From Sisyra terminalis (lineage: Eukaryota; Arthropoda; Insecta; Neuroptera; Sisyridae), in the NCBI GenBank assembly GCA_958496175.1, contig OY292278.1, forward strand, positions 44,764,001-44,828,000: DNA of 64,000 bases. Reading direction: 5' to 3'. Of the stretch, positions 57,871 through 64,000 are shown piece by piece. A program made the position numbers and the translations under genes. Below the pieces are notes generated by a model. That model saw only the letters and a program-made list of their open reading frames with translations. It made no database searches and was not told the origin of the DNA. How positions within the stretch are numbered: position 1 is the stretch's first letter; each line of letters starts with the position of its first letter.

Positions 57871-58102
57871 CTCTATAATGAAAATACATAACATTTAAAA
57901 ATAGCGACAACTATTGTCAAAACTATAAATAAATAAATTACAATTCATAAGTCTTAGTCTATATAAATCTTAGTTAATGAATGTGAAATCTAACCAAAAA
58001 ATAGTTAAATTTCAATCCCATTATTTAAATACTGACCAAAATTTAAAAATTACTCCACAAATGTCTTAAAAATATTTTTTTTAAAATATTTTCATTATAG
58101 AG

Positions 58103-58134
58103 CCCTGAAGAAGTCAGGAATAACTGACGAAACG
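58103..58134 (+). ncRNA. Hammerhead-like motif, family D right arm
   Basis: The core is CTGAAGA, A, GTCAG-GAATAA-CTGAC, then GAAACGTTGG. It is the mirror image of the left arm, with a single loop difference. Confidence 0.45.
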
Positions 58135-58194
58135 TTGGCGAAAAAATAAATAAGATTCTACAAGTTGCTTCGTCCTTATTGCCCACAATTTAAT

Positions 58195-59671
58195 TATTAT
58201 ATTTAAAAAGACAAGGACTTAAACAACATGGATTAAGTAATAAGAGTACAAGTAATCCAAACACAAGTGGTAGTTACACTGATTTATGACATAGGGATTT
58301 TTACGGTCAATAACCTTTTTTCGGTTACGCAAAATTAGCGACGAACTCTAGCCAACAATTATTATGATTTTTTACTAATGTGAAATAAATTAGCTGAACT
58401 AGGCATTTTTTTTTCGATTTTTCGTGTGATTTTTCCAAATCCTGGTAACCAAATTGTTGGAATTGTTACCAAGAAAATATAGTAATTTGGGGACTCAAAA
58501 AGATAGCGAGTTTGTTACGTCTTATTTCACGTTTTCTTATTGTATGTATGTATGTGTTGTATTACGAAGAAAAAATACAGCAAATGTAACGGTAATTTTC
58601 AACAATGAGGCAACTTAAATTGTTCCCGGTTGGTGTTTTTCAAATGAATTTGAGGTCTTTGTACTATGGCGGCCGTTGAAAATGTGTGATTAATTTACTT
58701 GAGACTATTTTTTGCCTACAACTCCTATTGTGTATTATATGATTAAAAGAGAACATAAGTATCTAATGCGTTATATGGTTTCCATTTATTGAAGTATTCC
58801 AAAGATTTCGACGATTTTTAAGTTATCCTTCCTCTAATTAATCTATTTTTGGATCATCTATTCTTTTTCTTGAATCTTGGCATTACTATTTAAAGTATTG
58901 CAAATTGCAAGATTTAAATTTTTCTCCTCCCCTTTAAATCGTTGATTGTTTATTCATTTCGATTTCTATGATGATTTATTACAATATGTGACTAACTATT
59001 TAAAAGGGCAGTGGACTCAAAAAAAAAAAAAAAAAATCGTATGGATTTTCCAAAGCCCTCAATTTTGACTTTCAACTTACCACCCTCTCGTGAAAAGAAG
59101 TTGAACTTAAAATATATTTTTTCCTGATTCTTTTTCTACCTTTTTTGTGATCTATAAAAATAGCAATTTAAAAATCTTTTTTACCTTTAAAGGGTCCCAA
59201 GTTGTTCTAGAATAATAAGTAAATATGGTTATTAAAAAGATGAAAAAATTTGATCTTTTAATATGAAAACTTTAAGGGTTCTGGTTCATGACGTCATTAG
59301 TAAATTGGTTTTTTAAGGGTACCTCAGAAGCAATACTTGGTTCACGTTAACAAAGCTAGATACTAAACGGGTATTAGGGGTAATTAAATATAGTTTTTCC
59401 CTACTATCTAAGATTTAATGTCTTGTACAATATTCCAGTACGGTTTTTCTATATTTTCATAAAAATAAAAATTTAAATTTTCGCCTATTTAATGCAAGAG
59501 TCGATGCACAATTGGTAGATTTCCATTTTTTGCAAAAATCATTTAAAAAAAAATTCAAGTTTTCTAGTTTCAAGAGCTTTTGTTTTAGTTTCTGGTCTTA
59601 AAAGATATGGCTCTTGGGGGCTGTTTATTGGGGAAAAAAAAAAAATGTTGTATTTTCAACAATTTTTTTTC
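58195..59671. other. Unassigned AT-rich sequence
   Basis: There is a short TATG repeat at 58541-58554 and long homopolymers near 59020. No feature recognised. Confidence 0.4.
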
Positions 59672-59699
59672 CATATAAACTTTTTACTTTCATAAACAT

Positions 59700-60446
59700 T
59701 AGGCTGGGCCAAAAAATTCAACAATTTTTTTTTTTTGTTAAAGATATATGAAAAATATTATTCAGAGTGACAAAAAATAAAATACTGTGATATTTTGAGC
59801 TCTTAATATTGATACTAAGAGGTCTATCATCGCAATTTTCGATTTTTCAATCCAAAACATTTTTTTAGCTCAAAATTTTTGAAACTCACACTGAAAGAAT
59901 TAAACAACATATGTAGCATTTTTTGATAAATTCATTTTATTTTAATTTTCTCAAGATCATAGTTGAATAATTCGGCTTCAATAAATTTGAGAGAAGTAAA
60001 TTTATCAAAAAATGCTACGAGATCATTTTTGTAGAGCATTTTATTTCCTTCAAGAATATATAAAAAAAAATGTTTTAAATGATGATTCTTTCATTAGGTA
60101 CAAAATTCCAAAGTTAAAAAATCAAATCAGAAAAATAAGTTAATGTTCCAAACTTGATTTTAAAAAAACGGTTGATCTCACGAAAATTTACAATGAAACA
60201 TTTTTGTAGAACATTTAATATTCTTCAGGAATATATGTTGTTTAGTTTTTAGAGTGTAATGGTTCAAAAATTTTGAGCAAAAAATACGCTTTAGATTGAA
60301 AAATCGAAAATTGCGATGATAGACCTCTTAGTAACAAGATTAAGAGCTGAAAATATCACAATATTTTATTTTTTGTCATTCTAAATAATATTATTGATAT
60401 ATATCTTTAACAAAAAAAAAAATGTTGAATTTTTTGGCCCAGTCTA
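59700..60446. mobile_element. Family H long hairpin element, copy H5
   Basis: The ends are TAGGCTGGGCCAAAAAATTC and its near-complement ending in GGCCCAGTCTA. It is flanked by a perfect 8-bp duplication ATAAACAT (59692-59699 and 60447-60454). The uninterrupted site TATCATAAACATACATATTT is present in unit 2 near 60890, confirming the limits. The arms are about 350 bp with TTGAGCTCTTAATATTGATACTAAG and GTAGAGCATTTTATTTCC blocks. No coding capacity. Confidence 0.9.
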
Positions 60447-61174
60447 ATAAACATACACATTTAACAATGAATTTTTGAGGGGACATGTCCCAATTGGGCC
60501 CAATGAGGGCTCAATGTATACCTTGGACATTCTCAAAGTAATATCTAGTCGGGTACTCGGATCAACTTGATAATTTTGGACAATATTTTAAAGATGTTGT
60601 AGTAACTAATAAGACTATAAAAAAGTCGATTTTTTGAAGCCCTGAACCATATATAACCCCTTAATCTAACTGTCCCACTTCTGGCTATTATGGTACACTA
60701 TAAATTTTTGGTTCATAAAACCAATGGGATTTATTTTTTTAAATCCATAGTTGAATTTCATTTGATTGAACAAAGATGCCTATCGTATTTTTCTTAAACT
60801 TTTCTTTGGAAAACCACCCCAAAACTTGCTTATTTATCTATCATTCCTAGCAATAAGTTTGTGTATATTTTATTTATACTTTTTACTATCATAAACATAC
60901 ATATTTAACAAAGAATTTTTGAGGGGGCATGCCCCATTTGGGCCCAATGAGGGCCCAATGCATATCTTAGGCATTCCCAAACTAATTTCTAGTCGGATAC
61001 TCGGATCAACTTGAAAATTTAAGACAATTTTCTAGAGATGTTGCAGTAATTAATAAGACAAAAAGTCGATTTTTTGAAGCCGTGAACCATATATAACCCC
61101 TTAATCTAACTATCCCACTTCTGGCAAATTATAGTACACTATAAAGTGTTTATTCATAAAACCAATGAGATTTA

Positions 61175-61653
61175 CTGTGTATACAATATAGAGAATATAT
61201 TGCGGTCCAATTTATGTAAGATAATTTAATATAATAATATATCAAAATCATACCATAAACAGAAATTTGAATAGAAGTTCAAACAAAAATATTTGTGACG
61301 TATTGCCCAGATACGTATTTCGACTGTCAAGCAATCTTCCTCAGTAGTTTGAATCACTCCGTAACTGCTTTGTGATTATTCACGAAGCAGATTCATGAAT
61401 AAATCATCACAAAGCAGTTACGGAGTGATCCAAACTACCTGATGACCACTGAGGAAGATTGCTTGGCAATCGACATACGTATCTGGGCAATACGTCACGA
61501 ATATTTTTGTTTGAACTTCTGTTCAAATTTATGTTTAATGTATGATTCAATATATTATTATATTAAACTATACTACATAAATTGGACCGCAATATATTCT
61601 ATATATTGTATTCACAGTATAACTGTTCAAAGTCAGCATAAAAATCTTATTTA
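61175..61653 (+). mobile_element. Family B palindromic element, copy B4
   Basis: The element begins CTGTGTATACAATATA like B1 and B2. It has the one-sided tail ending ...AAAATCTTATTTA and is flanked by AATGAGATTTA (61164-61174) and AATGGGATTTA (61654-61664). Unit 1 of the surrounding duplication holds the single, empty site AATGGGATTTA near 60723. The centre is a palindrome around CCGTAACTGCTTTGTGAT arms. Hammerhead-like motifs lie on the minus strand near 61299-61345 and on the plus strand at 61449-61496. Confidence 0.9.
61449..61496 (+). ncRNA. Hammerhead-like motif of family B (B4, right arm)
   Basis: The order is CTGAGGA, A, stem II GATTGC-TTG-GCAATC, GACAT, hairpin ACGTAT-CTGGGCA-ATACGT, then C. 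The GAAA of other B copies is GACA here. The second hairpin sits where stem III of a type I hammerhead would be, and ends in the GTC expected at the cleavage site. Confidence 0.45.
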
Positions 61654-61808
61654 AATGGGATTTATTTTTCTAAATCCTTAGCTGAATTTCCTTTGATTGA
61701 ACAAAGATGCCTATCGTATTTTTCTTAAACTTTGCCTTGCAAAACCACCCCAAAACTTACTTATTTATCTATCATTCCTAGCGATAAGTTTGTGTATATA
61801 TTATATAC

Positions 61809-62089
61809 AAGAAACCCCACAGATTTTGGGTTGGTTTCGTTTTTCATTCCGATCAAAAAAAGCGCAGTGATCTCATTAAAGATCTGCCAATACTAAAGAC
61901 TATAAATATTTAAAATGAATCATCCCAGAAAGAAGCAATACTGCATCAAATCCCCAATCACTAACTGCAATCGCCTTTTTTCTCTTATGGAATTTGTCGC
62001 CATAAAAATGATCCACTGTAGAGAATTGGGTGAAATAAAAACATATTTATAAACATATGCATATTGAGAGTAATAGACGACTGATAGTA
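61809..62089. other. Unassigned sequence
   Basis: No feature recognised. Confidence 0.35.
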
Positions 62090-62290
62090 TTTTCGGGGGC
62101 AAGGGGGGCGGACGATCAGTGGCGGCGGTTGTGACGTGCGTTTTAGTTTTCCACTCTCCCAAACCTTACGACGACCGCCAAATCAACAACCAGCTAGCAG
62201 ATGATTAATCTGGTGACTATCACAGCATGCGTAATCACCGCCGCCGCCCCCGCCCCCGCTGCCCCCGCCGCAGCCTCTCCACACATAATA
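62090..62290. promoter_or_regulatory. GC-rich islet with C-run/GCC tract
   Basis: This is the most GC-rich stretch of the window. 62238-62275 is built from CCGCCG, CCCCCGCCCCCG and CCCCCGCCG. The minus strand has three runs of five G plus GGCGGCGG, suited to a G-quadruplex, or would read as Gly/Ala-rich if coding. The CpG content and lack of copies elsewhere suggest host promoter or 5' UTR. No TATA or splice site is convincing. Confidence 0.3.
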
Positions 62291-63941
62291 GAAACTTTAA
62301 CAGATTGAAGTGTTTTTTCTTTCCTCTTCTTTTTCCGCTTTTCATAAATCGAAAAAATTTATTTCCTCACTTACAAACTTAGAAAAATTAATCGCAAAAA
62401 ACATTTGAAACTTGAACGATAAATCTTCAATTTGTGTGACACAAATTTGATTTATTTATTCAATGAAATATTCATCGACCTCCCCCTGCAACCCTCTGGT
62501 TTTGTGGCCCTTAAAAAGAATTATTTTTGCGACAAATTTTCCGAACGGAAATCTTTTGCATGTTTGTGTAAAAGTTCTTCTAAAATAAATGTTTTAACTT
62601 AGAAGTTAAAGTGCAGCTTTATAGGCAACCACCTGCTAACTTTCTGCACGATCGTGCCTAACTTTCCGCACGCCAATCAAATCATTAGGACTGAAAACTT
62701 TGGGGTTATAAAAGCAAAGATTTATGATGCTTTTACTGTGTGTTTTTTTTTCCGTTTTTGAAATTCTCAAATACGAATTGTGATTTTGAAATATTGTTAC
62801 GATCGACATATATCACTTACACACCATAAAACCGATCGTCACTTGTCGAAAATCCACCGCAATAGCATATCTTCATCAATCCATCCCTAACGCTACTAGA
62901 TCTCTATCAAATATCCGTAGAAACTTTCAATCATATTGTCGTCTAATGTGTGCTAATTTTTTTTCCCATTTTCGAATGATAGATCATTACACATACATAC
63001 AAGGCTATCTATCGGAGTGGTCCATGTACCATCTTAATACATTCACTTTTTATCAGTTTCTCTTTTATGTAGGTATAGTATAGACCTCTCTATCGTCGTA
63101 CATGTGAAAGGATCTCAAAAAGACGACAAAAAATTACGTAAAACATTCAGAGAAATCCAGCCAGTTGTAAAATAAATCAATAACACTCCATATACATTCC
63201 AGAAAAGATTCGGCTAAAAAAAGATGTGTTCGACGCGTATTAATCATCGAGAAAATCAGGAAACCTCTATAAATATCCAAATGGGAATATGTCAAAGAGT
63301 CAATGACTTCTTTATAACCGATTTTTTTTTTCGTTGAAATTTTCGAAAATCTATCAAGAAAAAATGCTTTGTAGAAATCATCGCTTACTAAATTTATCAA
63401 AGTCTAATTATAACGACACGTTGAACCCATTTAAAAAAAAGCTCATTGCATTTTCTGTTGCAACGTTTGAAATCAATAGAGCAAAGTTTGTGATATCAAT
63501 ATTTTTTCTAATTTATTTATATTCAACAATCAATAGTTCATGAAAAATAGAGAATATTAATAAGTAATAAGCGCATTTCTTTTCATTTCTAATCATTTTA
63601 ACTAACAATAAGTATATGGTTTGAATATTGTTCTGTCAATAGTAAAGCTTGGATAGAAAATAAATTATAAATTGGAATGAAAAGAAAAAATGCAAATAAA
63701 TAAAAGCTCTATTCCGAGAATTGGAATTTTCTAGTACAAGCAAATGATTCATGATTATTTAATTAAGATTGTCTAACTAAGTTTTTTTTCAATATGAGCT
63801 TTAAAGCTCTAAACATAATAGACATCCACAGTTAAGCTTCGAAAAAAAAAAATCGACTTTTATATAAAACATTCATTTCACGGAGTATAGATACAAGAAA
63901 TTCAAACGATGTAGGCTTTTTCCCAATCAATTATTGTACAT
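62291..63941. other. Unassigned sequence
   Basis: No repeat seen within the window. 62620-62700 holds a small repeat CTAACTTTCYGCACG. Short frames near 63134-63543 show no domain. Confidence 0.4.
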
Positions 63942-64000
63942 TAGACTGATTCAAAAAAAAAATGATGAATTTTTTTTTCTTAATTATATCGAAAATATTG
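63942..64000 (+). mobile_element. Family H element, left end only (runs off the window)
   Basis: TAGACTGATTCAAAAAAAA... followed by TTAATTATATCGAAAATATTG is nearly identical to the start of H4 and H2. The rest lies beyond the window. Confidence 0.75.

Larger units (their letters stand above)
57786..58187. mobile_element. Family D palindromic element with paired hammerhead-like motifs
   Basis: The ends are TGTGGGCAATAAGGACGAAGC and its near-complement GCTTCGTCCTTATTGCCCACA, flanked by ATTTAAT (57779-57785 and 58188-58194). The arms (57786-57887 and 58089-58187) carry motifs at 57839-57870 (minus) and 58103-58134 (plus). Each is followed outward by GTTGRCGAAAAAATAAATAAGATTC. The 200-bp spacer is AT-rich. 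No coding capacity. Confidence 0.8.
59672..61808 (+). repeat. Tandem duplication of about 440 bp, each unit carrying a different insertion
   Basis: Unit 1 (59672 to about 60868) and unit 2 (about 60869-61808) share TTTTTGAGGGGRCATGYCCC, CTAGTCGGRTACTCGGATC, CGATTTTTTGAAGCC and CATTCCTAGCRATAAGTTTG. H5 lies in unit 1 only and B4 in unit 2 only, so each unit shows the uninterrupted target of the other's insertion. Part of the unit (GATCAACTTG ... TTTTTTGAAGCC) matches the satellite monomer at 29923-31460. Confidence 0.85.

Noticed and set aside
10744..61653. Calling the motifs active self-cleaving ribozymes
   Set aside because: An extra purine precedes stem II in families A, C, D and E, several cores have substitutions, and stem I/III plus the cleavage triplet are clear only in the Penelope-like and, partly, family B motifs. 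Only hammerhead-like is claimed.

Overview
The window is AT-rich eukaryotic DNA, most likely from an insect or another arthropod. That call rests on insect-type mariner, hAT, Helitron-like, Penelope-like and LINE remains, 8-bp hAT target duplications, and no bacterial operon structure. I recognise no intact host protein-coding gene, rRNA, tRNA or CRISPR array. Host-like signals are limited to a few CpG-richer islets and two possible small exons with good splice sites, so the window reads as an intron or intergenic tract filled with mobile DNA.

The most striking content is five sequence-unrelated families of short palindromic (fold-back) elements, called A to E here. A: 373-667, 10744-10955, 18468-19011, 40426-40910. 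B: 12331-12820, 17280-17779, 45278-45582, 61175-61653. C: 56934-57357. D: 57786-58187. E: 18242-18457. Each carries hammerhead-ribozyme-like motifs (CTGANGA, a short hairpin, then GAAA), usually one per arm, pointing outward from the centre. A and B copies have a constant left end, a longer or ragged other end and 10-13 bp target duplications. One B copy is 5'-truncated. This looks like retroposition rather than cut-and-paste. A broken Penelope-like retroelement (23703-25245), with a GIY-YIG endonuclease and a terminal hammerhead-like motif starting 3 nt after its stop codon, is the obvious candidate relative or driver.

A second fold-back class (H) forms hairpins of about 0.75-1.05 kb at 974-1947, 53209-54004, 54093-55142 and 59700-60446, with a solo arm at 9186-9662 and a start at 63942. 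The arms have diverged but keep the same blocks, including a palindromic TTAATATTAATATTAA core, and one copy has a perfect 8-bp target duplication. Other DNA elements are hAT-type MITEs with intact 8-bp duplications (8867, 12870, 20160, 56383), a deleted hAT with a nested Helitron-like insert (26189-28031), a Helitron-like element (3967-5093), a mariner fragment (11610-12085), a LINE ORF2 tail (13308-13655), a MITE family with 7-bp duplications (22271, 45011) and a TTAA-flanked element (47870-48601).

Tandem repeats cover much of the rest: a satellite of 13 or more units (33800-38170), a 1-kb higher-order array of about 135-bp monomers (29630-31560), three 545-bp units (6300-8060), a 4-unit array interrupted by three ribozyme-bearing insertions (17015-19330), and several two-copy duplications. 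In the duplication at 59672-61808 each unit preserves the empty site of the element inserted in the other unit, so both insertions and their target duplications can be read directly.
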